Below, one piece after another: positions 1-7,372 of a stretch of 64,000 nt of DNA; position 1 is the first letter of the stretch, and each line of letters starts with the position of its first letter. The DNA lies in NCBI GenBank assembly GCA_934525845.1, contig CAKSZS010000001.1, positions 1 to 64,000 on the forward strand, given 5' to 3'. The notes under the pieces are model-generated. The model did not search any database, was not told the origin of the DNA, and was given only the letters and a program-made list of their open reading frames with translations. The stretch is from an uncultured Faecalibacterium sp. GTDB lineage: Bacteria > Bacillota > Clostridia > Oscillospirales > Ruminococcaceae. Position numbers and translations under genes: made by a program.

Positions 1-207
1 GGATTGATGAGCACCGAAAGCGCAGAGAGCGTTGCGGCGAAAATGCAGGCGCTGAACGATGCCCTCAAGGCACATGGCGTGGCGGAAGACATCGGCATCT
101 TTATGACCCTCGCCTTCGTCAGCCTTCCGGTCATTCCAAAACTCAGACTGAATACCTATGGTATCGTCGATGTAACGCAGCAGAAAGTCGTTCCGGCTGT
201 TTTTTAA
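1..207 (+). CDS. Adenine deaminase, C-terminal fragment (gene starts before the window)
   Basis: The reading frame is open from base 1 and gives 68 residues ending in a stop at 205-207. The end of the protein (MTLAFVSLPVIPKLRLNTYG, then IVDVTQQKVVP) matches the closing segment of AdeC-type adenine deaminases, which convert adenine to hypoxanthine and ammonia in purine salvage. The metal-binding catalytic part lies outside the window, so activity cannot be judged. Identification rests only on this tail. Confidence 0.7.
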   Translation, partial: GLMSTESAESVAAKMQALNDALKAHGVAEDIGIFMTLAFVSLPVIPKLRLNTYGIVDVTQQKVVPAVF

Positions 208-225
208 TAGGCGATAACAAAAATA

Positions 226-262
226 CTGCCGGAGATCGACCCGAATGGTCCGTCTCCGGCAG
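226..262 (+). terminator. Stem-loop after the adenine deaminase gene
   Basis: A perfect 10-bp inverted repeat (CTGCCGGAGA at 226-235 and its complement at 253-262) lies 19 bases after the stop codon. The following tract is only moderately T-rich, so termination efficiency is uncertain. Confidence 0.6.
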
Positions 263-406
263 CAAAATATTTCGTTCCTACTCTTAGAATCGAGTCGCGT
301 TAAGAGAAAAATTGACAGAAATTCTTATTTGATAAATCGAAATTGACTGAGCTGAAAGCGAGGGATGCTTCTTGTCCGAAGGGCAAGAAGATGTGTGAGA
401 GAGAAC

Positions 407-763
407 ATGGAAGAAAAAATATATGTTACAAGTGAAATTGAAATAACACTTCGTGTGATCGGCGGCAAATGGAAACCATTGATTCTGCACCTTCTTCAGG
501 AAGAAGGGCCCCGGCGGTACATGGATATTCTTCGCTATCTGGAAACCGCTCCGAAAAAAACGCTGACCGCACAGTTGAAAGAGCTGGAAGCGGATGGAAT
601 CATTCAGCGAAAGGTGATCCCGACTGTCCCTGTTCAGGTTGAATACGCTGTCACCGAGCATGGAAAAACGCTGTTTCCAATTCTGGATGCCATGTGCGAT
701 TGGGGCTGCAAGAACAGCAATGGCCGCTATGTCATGACGCATCCGACCTGTAAAGAGGAATAG
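407..763 (+). CDS. HxlR-family winged-helix transcriptional regulator
   Basis: A 118-residue cytoplasmic DNA-binding protein. IGGKWKPLILHLLQEEGPRR is the HxlR opening helix and wing, followed by the recognition segment APKKTLTAQLKELEADGIIQ and the conserved EYAVTEHGKTLFPIL. The family commonly senses electrophiles or oxidative signals and controls adjacent oxidoreductases. The frame is also open from an ATG at 365, but the ATG at 407 follows a GAGAG purine run and gives the normal family N-terminus. The next gene, 103 bases downstream with its own promoter, is an alcohol dehydrogenase, which is the likely target. The regulator assignment is solid; the inducer is unknown. Confidence 0.88.
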   Translation: MEEKIYVTSEIEITLRVIGGKWKPLILHLLQEEGPRRYMDILRYLETAPKKTLTAQLKELEADGIIQRKVIPTVPVQVEYAVTEHGKTLFPILDAMCDWGCKNSNGRYVMTHPTCKEE

Positions 764-803
764 TGGGTACTTTGAGGTTCCCTGGGAAGAAAAAAGTGCC
801 GTC

Positions 804-832
804 TTGCATCCGATGCTCCAAGCCGATATAAT
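804..832 (+). promoter_or_regulatory. Sigma-A promoter of the alcohol dehydrogenase gene
   Basis: TTGCAT (804-809), a 17-base spacer and a perfect TATAAT (827-832) lie 35 bases before the dehydrogenase start, between it and the HxlR gene. An HxlR dimer bound here would control the dehydrogenase; that link is inferred from position. Confidence 0.75.
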
Positions 833-866
833 TTGAAGCGGAAACAAAAATAAGGAGGCTTCTAGG

Positions 867-2048
867 ATGTTTGGTTTTGAATACTATACGCCCACAAGGG
901 TGATTTTCGGAAAAGGTTCCGAAAATCGGGTCGGAGAACTTGTTCAGGAATACGGTGCACAGAAAGTTCTGATTCACTACGGCGGACAGAGCGCCGTGAA
1001 GTCCGGGCTGCTCGACCGGGTAAAAGCAGCATTGGATGCCAGCGGGATTCCCCACGTGGAACTGGGTGGTGTTGTGCCGAACCCGCATCTTTCCAAAGTC
1101 CGGGAAGGCATTGCGCTGGGAAAACAGGAGACGGTGGACTTTATTCTTGCCGTTGGCGGCGGCTCTGTGATCGACTCCTCAAAAGCCATTGCCTATGGCC
1201 TTGCCGAACCGGAGCACGATGTATGGGAACTGTTCTGCAAAAAGCGGAAAGCAAAGAGAGCACTTCTGGTTGCTTCCATCCTGACCATTGCGGCTGCGGG
1301 CAGTGAAACAAGCAACAGCTGCGTGATCACAAATGAGCAGACCGGCGAGAAACGTGCCTATAACGACAACATTTCCCGCCCGAAGTTTGCAATCATGAAC
1401 CCTGAACTGACGATGAGCCTGCCGGACTACCAGACCGAATCGGGCTGCACCGATATTATGATGCACACGATGGAACGCTATTTTACCAACGGCGGCAACA
1501 TGGAACTGACGGACGAGCTCGCCGAAGGGCTGCTGCGCACGGTTATGAAATATGCGGAGATTCTGCACAACGACCCGAAGAACTACGAAGCGCGTGCAGA
1601 GATCATGTGGGCAGGAAGCCTTGCCCACAACGGCCTTACCGGCTGCGGAAACGATGGCGGAGATTTTGTATCGCATATGCTGGAGCATGAAATGGGCGGA
1701 ATGTTTGATGTAACGCATGGTGCCGGCCTTGCTGCGATCTGGCCGAGCTGGGCAAGATACGTCTACAAAGACTGCCTGCCCCGATTTGTAAGATACGCAG
1801 TAAAGGTAATGGGGGTAACGCCCGCCGCAACCGATGAAGAAACTGCGCTGAAAGGCATTGAGGCAATGGAAGCTTTCTATCACCGCATCGGAATGCCGAC
1901 CAACATGAGAGAACTCGGTATTGCCCCTACCGACGAACAGATTCTCGAAATGGCGGAATCGTGTTCCAATGCAGTTGGCGGCAGAAAGGGTTCCGCAAAA
2001 GTTCTCTTCCAGAGAGATTTTGCCGAGATCTATCGCATGGCACGGTAA
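867..2048 (+). CDS. Iron-containing alcohol dehydrogenase (YqhD/BdhA type)
   Basis: A 393-residue group III alcohol dehydrogenase, expected to reduce aldehydes to alcohols with NAD(P)H in the cytoplasm. The N-terminal Rossmann-like half carries GGGS at residues 97-100. The metal ligands by alignment to YqhD are D196, H200, H270 and H284, all present, so the enzyme looks functional. The length is normal for YqhD and butanol dehydrogenases. The start ATG follows AGGAGG at a good distance. It sits behind an HxlR regulator and its own promoter, which suggests induction by reactive aldehydes or similar stress. The actual substrate cannot be read from the sequence. Confidence 0.92.
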   Translation: MFGFEYYTPTRVIFGKGSENRVGELVQEYGAQKVLIHYGGQSAVKSGLLDRVKAALDASGIPHVELGGVVPNPHLSKVREGIALGKQETVDFILAVGGGSVIDSSKAIAYGLAEPEHDVWELFCKKRKAKRALLVASILTIAAAGSETSNSCVITNEQTGEKRAYNDNISRPKFAIMNPELTMSLPDYQTESGCTDIMMHTMERYFTNGGNMELTDELAEGLLRTVMKYAEILHNDPKNYEARAEIMWAGSLAHNGLTGCGNDGGDFVSHMLEHEMGGMFDVTHGAGLAAIWPSWARYVYKDCLPRFVRYAVKVMGVTPAATDEETALKGIEAMEAFYHRIGMPTNMRELGIAPTDEQILEMAESCSNAVGGRKGSAKVLFQRDFAEIYRMAR

Positions 2049-2091
2049 CGCAACGGCAGGGGGTGGGGCAGGCACGCTCCCAACAAGAAAT

Positions 2092-2137
2092 AGCAAAGGC
2101 AGGAGCTCCTCATCCGAGGGGCATCCTGCCTTTTGCT
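2092..2137 (+). terminator. Terminator after the alcohol dehydrogenase
   Basis: The arms AGCAAAGGCAGGA (2092-2104) and TCCTGCCTTTTGCT (2124-2137) form a long stem with a TTTT stretch within the 3' arm. It is placed 44 bases after the stop codon. Confidence 0.7.
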
Positions 2138-2212
2138 GTATCAGCCTGGTTTTTCACGGAGAAGTATGCGATACTCGGCTCAATCAATTGGAATTTAGAG
2201 GAGGAATGAAGT

Positions 2213-2308
2213 ATGGTTAGTGATTTTATTGGAGCAGCATTTCCATGGATTTTAATGGGTTTGTTTGTGGCAATTAGTTGTTCTCTTATGAGTAAAAAAG
2301 CAAAATAA
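2213..2308 (+). CDS. Small single-pass membrane protein (31 aa), unknown function
   Basis: A short frame starts at an ATG 6 bases after a strong AGAGGAGG ribosome site and encodes a polar N-terminus, one hydrophobic helix of about 20 residues (AAFPWILMGLFVAISCSL), and a basic tail ending KKAK. The strong ribosome site and the helix-plus-lysine layout support translation. It lies 33 bases before the C_GCAxxG_C_C gene and probably shares its transcript, so it may be a membrane partner of that redox protein. No family is recognised with certainty. Confidence 0.6.
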   Translation: MVSDFIGAAFPWILMGLFVAISCSLMSKKAK

Positions 2309-2341
2309 ATCCCAGTTTGTCAAAGAAAAAGGAGCAATAAA

Positions 2342-2731
2342 ATGACCATGGAAGAACGGGCGGCACAGGCCGCCGAATGGAAAGCGACAGGGCAGTGTAA
2401 CTGCACACAGTCGGTGCTGAAGGTGTTTGAGGATAAGCTGCCGGTGGATGCCGATACCCTGATGAAGCTGGGCGCAGGCTATGCCGCCGGTATGGGCTGT
2501 ATGGAGAGCACCTGTGGCGCACTGATTGGTGCCGTGATGGTGGCGGGCATTGCCACGGACGGCAAGGGAACGCCTCGTGTTTCCAAACAGTTGGTGCAGG
2601 CGTTTCAGGAAAAGTGTGGTGCCACCATCTGCAAAGAACTGAAAGGTATCGGGACAGGCACGCCGCTGTGCCCCTGCCCGGAATGCGTCCGCAACGCGGT
2701 GCTGGCCTTAAGCGAAGTGCTGGGGAAATAA
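2342..2731 (+). CDS. C_GCAxxG_C_C family putative redox protein
   Basis: A 129-residue cysteine-rich protein. It matches the C_GCAxxG_C_C family, named for its cysteine pattern: a CNCTQSVL segment at residues 20-27, GMGCMESTCGALIGAV in the middle, and later C-x3-C and C-P-C-P-x-C clusters. These proteins are thought to be redox-active or metal-binding and are common in anaerobes, but no reaction has been established. The start is supported by an AAGGAG site. It follows the 31-aa membrane peptide at 2213 and is followed by a clear terminator, so the two form a small unit. Confidence 0.85.
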   Translation: MTMEERAAQAAEWKATGQCNCTQSVLKVFEDKLPVDADTLMKLGAGYAAGMGCMESTCGALIGAVMVAGIATDGKGTPRVSKQLVQAFQEKCGATICKELKGIGTGTPLCPCPECVRNAVLALSEVLGK

Positions 2732-2745
2732 CAAATAAAAAACGA

Positions 2746-2794
2746 GATGCCGGGCGTGACAGCTGCTTTGCTGCTGCGCCCGGCATTCTGTTTT
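2746..2794 (+). terminator. Terminator between convergent genes
   Basis: The stem ATGCCGGGCG / CGCCCGGCAT is followed by a T-rich stretch (TTCTGTTTT). It lies 14 bases after the C_GCAxxG_C_C stop and may also end transcription from the leftward membrane-protein gene. Confidence 0.75.
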
Positions 2795-3269
2795 AGTTGC
2801 TCATGAGGTGGTTCTTGTCGTTTTTTATTCCATCCGAATTTTTCTTTTCGACTATGATTCCGATAATAAACGAAATCAGAAAAACAGCGAGCCAAATCAG
2901 AACTCCATAATGCGTCTTGAGCTGCCACACTTTTCCGATATACATATCCGGTGTGATCTTTGTGGTGTTTGTTTTGATAATAAAATCGCCCAACACTTGA
3001 CCGATCAAAATTCCGGCCCAGTTTCCAGCCGTTGTGATAAGAGCTGCTTTATACATTTCCAGAAAACAAAAAGTAACAGATGCAGTCCATAGACACAAAT
3101 AATAATGGGCTGCTGTCCATTCAAACAGGTAGATTTCGTGAAACACTGTTTGAGACAGAAAGTAGCACAGCACATATGCTGAAGATACGATAGACAAAAA
3201 TCTGAAAAAAGTTTTATTCTTTGAAAATGTGTTTTTCATATGGCTTTTGAATCCTATTGCAATTGGCAT
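2793..3269 (-). CDS. Uncharacterised multi-pass membrane protein
   Basis: A 158-residue hydrophobic protein, not recognised. About four membrane segments are visible: near residues 24-42, 52-70, 75-95 (AALITTAGNWAGILIGQVLG) and 120-142 (VLIWLAVFLISFIIGIIVEK), with a lysine/asparagine-rich tail. A second ATG at 3239 could be the true start; neither has a strong ribosome site. The gene and its neighbour at 3302 are much richer in A+T than the flanking DNA, which suggests recent acquisition. Confidence 0.55.
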   Translation of the reverse strand: MPIAIGFKSHMKNTFSKNKTFFRFLSIVSSAYVLCYFLSQTVFHEIYLFEWTAAHYYLCLWTASVTFCFLEMYKAALITTAGNWAGILIGQVLGDFIIKTNTTKITPDMYIGKVWQLKTHYGVLIWLAVFLISFIIGIIVEKKNSDGIKNDKNHLMSN

Positions 3270-3301
3270 CTCTGTGTTTTATGGTAACACAACTTGGCTG
3301 C

Positions 3302-3811
3302 TCACCTCGATACGATTTCAACGGTTGATGTCTTGCTGTCCAACCCGAGTTCGTCATCCTCTGCAACTCGATAACTGGTAACATTTATGGAATACATATA
3401 ATCTGAAATATCTGGATTTTCTTCATCTTCTGGAAGGCCAACTTCAAATGTCTCAAACTCAAACACATAAGATGTTCCTTCAATAAGTTCTCCGGTCAAG
3501 TCTTTCTGGAAATGAAGCAAAAATGGCCTGTCCTGAAAGAAGTGAACAACAGCAATCGTTTTTCCCGGAAGTGCATAATAATCGGGTAGGAGCTGTTCAA
3601 CCGTAGCTGTAAAAGCACCCGAAAACTGCGCAAGACGCTTTTCATTTCCGGATACTTGCTGTTTCCCGTCATGGTATCCTGCTTCGTAACCAGCAGCGTA
3701 ACCTTCTTCGTAGCTTGCATTGCGCGTATCCGAACTTTGGACATTCGTTCCACAGCCAGGTAATGAAAGTACTAGCACAAGACAAAGAACGCTTGCAATC
3801 ATCTTTTTCAT
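3302..3811 (-). CDS. Predicted lipoprotein, unknown function
   Basis: A 169-residue protein with a signal peptide (MKKMIASVLCLVLVLSLPGC) whose LPGC lipobox would place a lipid-modified cysteine at residue 20 and anchor the protein outside the membrane. Residues 35-50 hold a short glycine/tyrosine repeat (EEGYAAGYEAGYHDG) typical of surface-protein linkers. The remaining domain is not recognised. Base composition is AT-rich like its neighbour at 2793, from which it is separated by 32 bases, so both may belong to the same acquired segment. Confidence 0.6.
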   Translation of the reverse strand: MKKMIASVLCLVLVLSLPGCGTNVQSSDTRNASYEEGYAAGYEAGYHDGKQQVSGNEKRLAQFSGAFTATVEQLLPDYYALPGKTIAVVHFFQDRPFLLHFQKDLTGELIEGTSYVFEFETFEVGLPEDEENPDISDYMYSINVTSYRVAEDDELGLDSKTSTVEIVSR

Positions 3812-3990
3812 ATTGTTTCCCCATCAAAAAAGAAACCTGTGAATTTTAGAAAACTACCCACCATAATTTAATCCTGGTTTATTTCACCTGTCTACAAAAT
3901 TTATCAAAATCGTATGACTGCACATAAATTTTTAGAAAACGTATTGCACAATCACAATTTTTCGCAGATGTGCCATTTTCAAAAGAAAAA

Positions 3991-4037
3991 GCAAACAGCG
4001 CAGTCAGGCATTAACGGACTGCGCTGTTTGTTTGCCG
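3991..4037. terminator. Bidirectional stem-loop after the symporter gene
   Basis: GCAAACAGCGCAGTC (3991-4005) pairs with GACTGCGCTGTTTG (4017-4030). On the minus strand it lies just beyond the symporter stop at 4075. Confidence 0.65.
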
Positions 4038-4074
4038 AGCGGCTCTGTGAAAAAATCAGCCGTTCCCGTGCTTA

Positions 4075-4782
4075 TTAAGCCAGAATGCCGGTAGACTGCA
4101 AAAACAGCACCAGCATCATCACCGGGGCAACGTAGCGGATCATCACCCGGTAGAGCTTTTTACGGCGGAAGGTTTCGCCGTTGCGCTGCATCTCGTCAAT
4201 GACGTAGTCCGGCGTCATGACCCAGCCAATCAAAATGGTGGACAGCAGGGCAATGAAGGGCATCATGACGCTGTTGCTGATGTAGTCCATGATGTCCAGC
4301 AGCTGGCCCACCGAGCCGTTGGGGAGTTGGACTTCAAAATAGAAGATGCTGTAGCCCAGTGCGATGATGGCAGAAGCGGCCAGATAGATGACCGCCAGCA
4401 CCAGCACGGTCTTTTTGCGGCCCGAGTGGAAGATCTCCATGCAGTTGGCGGTGATGGATTCCAGCACCGAGATGCAGGAGGTCAGGGTGGCAAAGATGGC
4501 GGTGACGAAGAACAGGATGCCGAGGAATTTCCACTTGGGGCGCATGGTCTCATAGGCGCGGATGGCACTCTGCTTGGTGCGGCGTCCGATGGCGATATCC
4601 GAGGTGAGCAGGGTAAAACCGAAGGTCAGCACCAGCACCAGATACACCAGCAAAAACAAACCGCCGCCATCCTTTGCGGCAAGGTACGGGAACCGCCACA
4701 GGTTGCCGACACCCACCGCACTTCCGGCGGCAGCAAGGACAAATCCGATTTGCCCGGAGAAGCTGCTTGATTTCTTTTCCAT
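4075..4782 (-). pseudogene. Neurotransmitter:sodium symporter family gene with internal in-frame deletion
   Basis: The reading frame is continuous but encodes only 235 residues, against about 440-450 for bacterial sodium:neurotransmitter symporters. The first 90 residues are the classic start: a GQIGFVLAAAGSAVGVGNLW first helix with the sodium site, then helices 2 and 3. At about residue 90 (base ~4515) the chain jumps to the helix-7 motif ATLTSCISVLES and continues normally to the C-terminus. About five helices holding much of the substrate site are therefore missing. The start chosen is the ATG at 4782; the open frame upstream is not family-like. The product should not transport. It diverges from a LysR gene that probably once regulated it. 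Confidence 0.8.
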
Positions 4783-4842
4783 GATTTCCAAACTCCTATC
4801 CTTTTTCCTATTGTAATATAGGATAACATGAAGTATCATATC

Positions 4843-4882
4843 AGTAAACCGAATAAATTTACTACGACCCATAAAATTTACT
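4843..4882. promoter_or_regulatory. Candidate LysR operator in the divergent symporter/LysR intergenic region
   Basis: AGTAAA (4843-4848) and TTTACT (4858-4863) form an inverted repeat with a 9-base gap, and a second TTTACT occurs at 4877-4882. Symmetric sites of this kind between a LysR gene and a divergent target are typical of LysR autoregulation. The assignment is inferred from position and symmetry. Confidence 0.4.
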
Positions 4883-4897
4883 GATGAGGTGTCTTTG

Positions 4898-5770
4898 ATG
4901 CGGGAACAGAAAGACCGATATGAGATATTCTTGAAAGTATGCGAAACGGGCAGTTTTTCCAAAGCAGCGGCGGCACTGAACTATACCCAATCCGGCATCA
5001 GTCAGATGATGGCGGGACTGGAAGAGGAACTGGGGGTGCAGCTGTTCGCCCGCATCAACCGGGGCGTGACCCTGACCGATAACGGCACACGCCTTTTGCC
5101 CTACATCCGGGAACTGGCAAACCAGAAGACCCGGCTGCGGCAGGCGGCGTTCAACATCAACCACAAGGTGGAGGGCAAGCTGCGGGTGGGCAGCTTTTCC
5201 AGCATCACCACCCTCTGGATGCCGGAAGTCGTGCACTATTTCAAGGAGAATTACCCGAAGGTGAAGATTGAAATTCTGGACGGCAACTATGATGAGATCC
5301 GGGAATGGATCATCCACGGGCAGGTGGATTGCGGTTTCCTCTCGTCCATTGTGGCAGACGACCTGAAATTCTACCCGCTCCGGGACGACCCGCTGTGCGC
5401 GGTGTTCCCGGAGGGGCATCCGCTGGCGGCACAGTCCAGCGTGACCCTGCCGCAGCTGTTCCAGTATCCGCTCATCATCGAAACACCCGGCTGTGACAAT
5501 GATATCCAGCACCTGATGCTCAAGTGCCCGGTGAAGCCGAATATTGCATACAACTTCCGGGACGATACCTTAATTATGGCGTTCGTGCGCAGCGGGCTGG
5601 GCGTGACCATCTCGCAGGAGCTGGTGATGCAGGCGTTCGGCTGTCCGGGCGTGGTGTCCCGTCCGCTGGAGCCTGCCTGCTGCCGGACGCTGGGGCTGGC
5701 GTTTTCCAAAACGGCAAGCTCGGTGGTGAGCCGGACGCTGCTGAATCATTTGCAAAAGGTAAGGCGCTGA
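4898..5770 (+). CDS. LysR-family transcriptional regulator
   Basis: A 290-residue regulator. The N-terminal winged helix-turn-helix is clear (FSKAAAALNYTQSGISQMMA, then LEEELGVQLFAR), followed by the linker helix and a periplasmic-binding-protein-like effector domain. An upstream in-frame GTG at 4889 exists, but the GAGG at 4885-4888 is correctly spaced for the ATG at 4898. It is transcribed away from the damaged sodium-symporter gene and lies next to a symmetric candidate operator. The ligand is unknown; the natural target may be that symporter. Confidence 0.88.
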   Translation: MREQKDRYEIFLKVCETGSFSKAAAALNYTQSGISQMMAGLEEELGVQLFARINRGVTLTDNGTRLLPYIRELANQKTRLRQAAFNINHKVEGKLRVGSFSSITTLWMPEVVHYFKENYPKVKIEILDGNYDEIREWIIHGQVDCGFLSSIVADDLKFYPLRDDPLCAVFPEGHPLAAQSSVTLPQLFQYPLIIETPGCDNDIQHLMLKCPVKPNIAYNFRDDTLIMAFVRSGLGVTISQELVMQAFGCPGVVSRPLEPACCRTLGLAFSKTASSVVSRTLLNHLQKVRR

Positions 5771-5872
5771 ATGAAATCCCCGAATGCGACCTTGCTTGAA
5801 AATGACTATGATACGCGATAATTCTGAAAAGATTGCATGAAATATTATAAAAGTATTATTCTTTTGTGAATT

Positions 5873-5899
5873 TTAGCACTCTACGCTTGACAGTGCTAA
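5873..5899 (+). promoter_or_regulatory. CIRCE operator (HrcA binding site)
   Basis: TTAGCACTC, nine bases, CAGTGCTAA: this is the CIRCE inverted repeat with one mismatch in the right arm (consensus GAGTGCTAA). It overlaps the -35 box of the Hsp20 promoter, the usual arrangement for HrcA repression. hrcA itself is not in the window. Confidence 0.85.
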
Positions 5900-5915
5900 A
5901 AATATGTGCTATAAC
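5887..5915 (+). promoter_or_regulatory. Sigma-A promoter of the hsp20 gene
   Basis: A perfect TTGACA (5887-5892), a 17-base spacer and TATAAC (5910-5915). The -35 box overlaps the right half of CIRCE. The expected transcript has a leader of about 115 bases, holding a GC-rich hairpin, before the gene. Confidence 0.85.
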
Positions 5916-6036
5916 TATGGCGCAGTCAGGAGAGAGGGCAAAGAGGAGAGCCGAGAGGCTCCCCGAAAGGCCTGCGCTTCTGATGAGCATAAAGATTTTT
6001 GACCCGACCCGAACGCCGGGATTGGAGGAATGATTT

Positions 6037-6507
6037 ATGTTTATGCCTGCTGTTTTCCATGAGAATCTGTTCGATGATTTCTTAGATCCGTTCTGGAACG
6101 ATGGCGCACTGGAGCGTGCGATGAACCGTGAAGAGCGTGAGACCTTCGGTAAGCGCGGTGCAAACATGATGAAGACCGACGTGAAGCAGACCGCTGATGG
6201 CAACTATGATGTTGCCGTGGATCTGCCCGGCTGCAAGAAGGAAGACGTCCAGATGGAGCTGAACGATGGCTACCTGACCATTCAGGCGGTCCGCAGCCAC
6301 TCCAATGACGAGAAAGATCAGAACGGCCGCTATCTGCGCCGTGAGACCTTCTCCGGCACCTGTGCCCGCAGCTTCTATGTGGGCGACGCTGTGAAGAAGG
6401 AGGACATCCACGCAAAGTTCGAGGATGGTATCCTGCACATCACGCTGCCCGCACCGCAGCAGCAGAAGGCTCTGCCTGCAAACCCGAACCTGATCGAAAT
6501 TGAATAA
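6037..6507 (+). CDS. Small heat-shock protein, Hsp20/alpha-crystallin family
   Basis: A 156-residue ATP-independent chaperone that holds unfolding cytoplasmic proteins. The alpha-crystallin domain spans roughly residues 43-140: DVAVDLPGCKKEDVQMELND at its start, the GYLTIQA strand, and GILHITLPAP at its end. The C-terminal tail carries an IEI-type motif (NLIEIE) used for oligomer assembly. The start follows GGAGG at normal spacing. A near-perfect CIRCE over its promoter indicates HrcA repression and heat induction. It appears intact. Confidence 0.95.
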   Translation: MFMPAVFHENLFDDFLDPFWNDGALERAMNREERETFGKRGANMMKTDVKQTADGNYDVAVDLPGCKKEDVQMELNDGYLTIQAVRSHSNDEKDQNGRYLRRETFSGTCARSFYVGDAVKKEDIHAKFEDGILHITLPAPQQQKALPANPNLIEIE

Positions 6508-6546
6508 CATTTGTGCATCGGTGTGAGGAACACCGGCGCATAAAGC

Positions 6547-6595
6547 AAGCCCCTGCGGGCTTTGGATTGATTCCGAAGCTCGCAGGGGCTTTTTG
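6547..6595. terminator. Terminator after hsp20, shared with the convergent leftward operon
   Basis: AAGCCCCTGCGGGC (6547-6560) pairs with GCTCGCAGGGGCTT (6579-6592), followed by T-rich sequence. The stem lies between two convergent stop codons (6507 and 6600). Confidence 0.8.
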
Positions 6596-6599
6596 CGTT

Positions 6600-7355
6600 T
6601 CAGGACAGCTTAAAGTGGCTGTACTGGCCATGCTTTTGGGTGCGGCTGCCGTACTGAATGGCAAATTTGGGGCAATGATGCAGGCAGGAAAGGCACATGA
6701 CGCACTGCTCTTTGACCCAGACGGGCTTTTTGTTCTGAATCTGGATGGCCGAGACCGGGCAGTTCCGGGCGCACAGGCCGCAGCCGATGCAGCTGTCCTC
6801 CACATGGAAATGGCGCGTCTGGCGCATGGAAGGATACTCGATGGCATAAACGGACTTTGCGAGCCAAAGCGGCATTTTGCGCTGCATGAAGTCACCCGAC
6901 GTGCGGCTCTGAATCAGCTGGATGATGCGGTCGATCTGCGGTTCTGCGGCGGCGTTGATGCGCTGCACGTTTTCTTTGCGGCTCAAATCAAACAGCGGCG
7001 TCCAGGTATCCGGCATTTGGACGCTGAATTTTGCCGAGATGGTCAGTCCGCTGCGTTTTAAGATATCCTCTGCGAACCGCCCGGTCTGCCCCGGTGTTGT
7101 GCCGTAGGTGGCGGTGAACCACAGATAAGACGGCTGGCTGTGCAGGGTCAGTTTTTCCAGAAACTCCTGCACGATGCTGGGCAGCCCCCAAGAGTAGGTG
7201 GGGCAGACGATCCCAACGGTGTTGTCCGTTTCGTCGAAGGAAAAACGATTACTTTTGCAGCAGTCGGGAATCGAAATGGTTTCTTCACCGGTGGCGGCGG
7301 CGATGCGGTCGGCAACATAGCGGCTGTTGCCGGTGGCAGAAAAATAAAAGATCAT
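6600..7355 (-). CDS. Flavodoxin-like protein with two 4Fe-4S clusters (EFR1-type ferrodoxin)
   Basis: A 251-residue protein with two modules. The first ~150 residues are a flavodoxin-like FMN domain beginning MIFYFSATGNSRYVADRI, with the phosphate-binding loop (S-A-T-G-N) in place. The C-terminal part has two ferredoxin motifs, CIGCGLCARNCP and CVMCLSCLHHCP, each with the four cysteines for a 4Fe-4S cluster. Proteins of this family shuttle electrons between ferredoxin-like and flavin partners in anaerobes; the partner is not known. The start ATG at 7355 follows AGGAG; the open frame upstream is not protein-like. It lies 17 bases behind the csm4/dehydrogenase chimera and is probably co-transcribed with it. 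Confidence 0.85.
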   Translation of the reverse strand: MIFYFSATGNSRYVADRIAAATGEETISIPDCCKSNRFSFDETDNTVGIVCPTYSWGLPSIVQEFLEKLTLHSQPSYLWFTATYGTTPGQTGRFAEDILKRSGLTISAKFSVQMPDTWTPLFDLSRKENVQRINAAAEPQIDRIIQLIQSRTSGDFMQRKMPLWLAKSVYAIEYPSMRQTRHFHVEDSCIGCGLCARNCPVSAIQIQNKKPVWVKEQCVMCLSCLHHCPKFAIQYGSRTQKHGQYSHFKLS

Positions 7356-7372
7356 AATGGTGCAGCTCCTTT

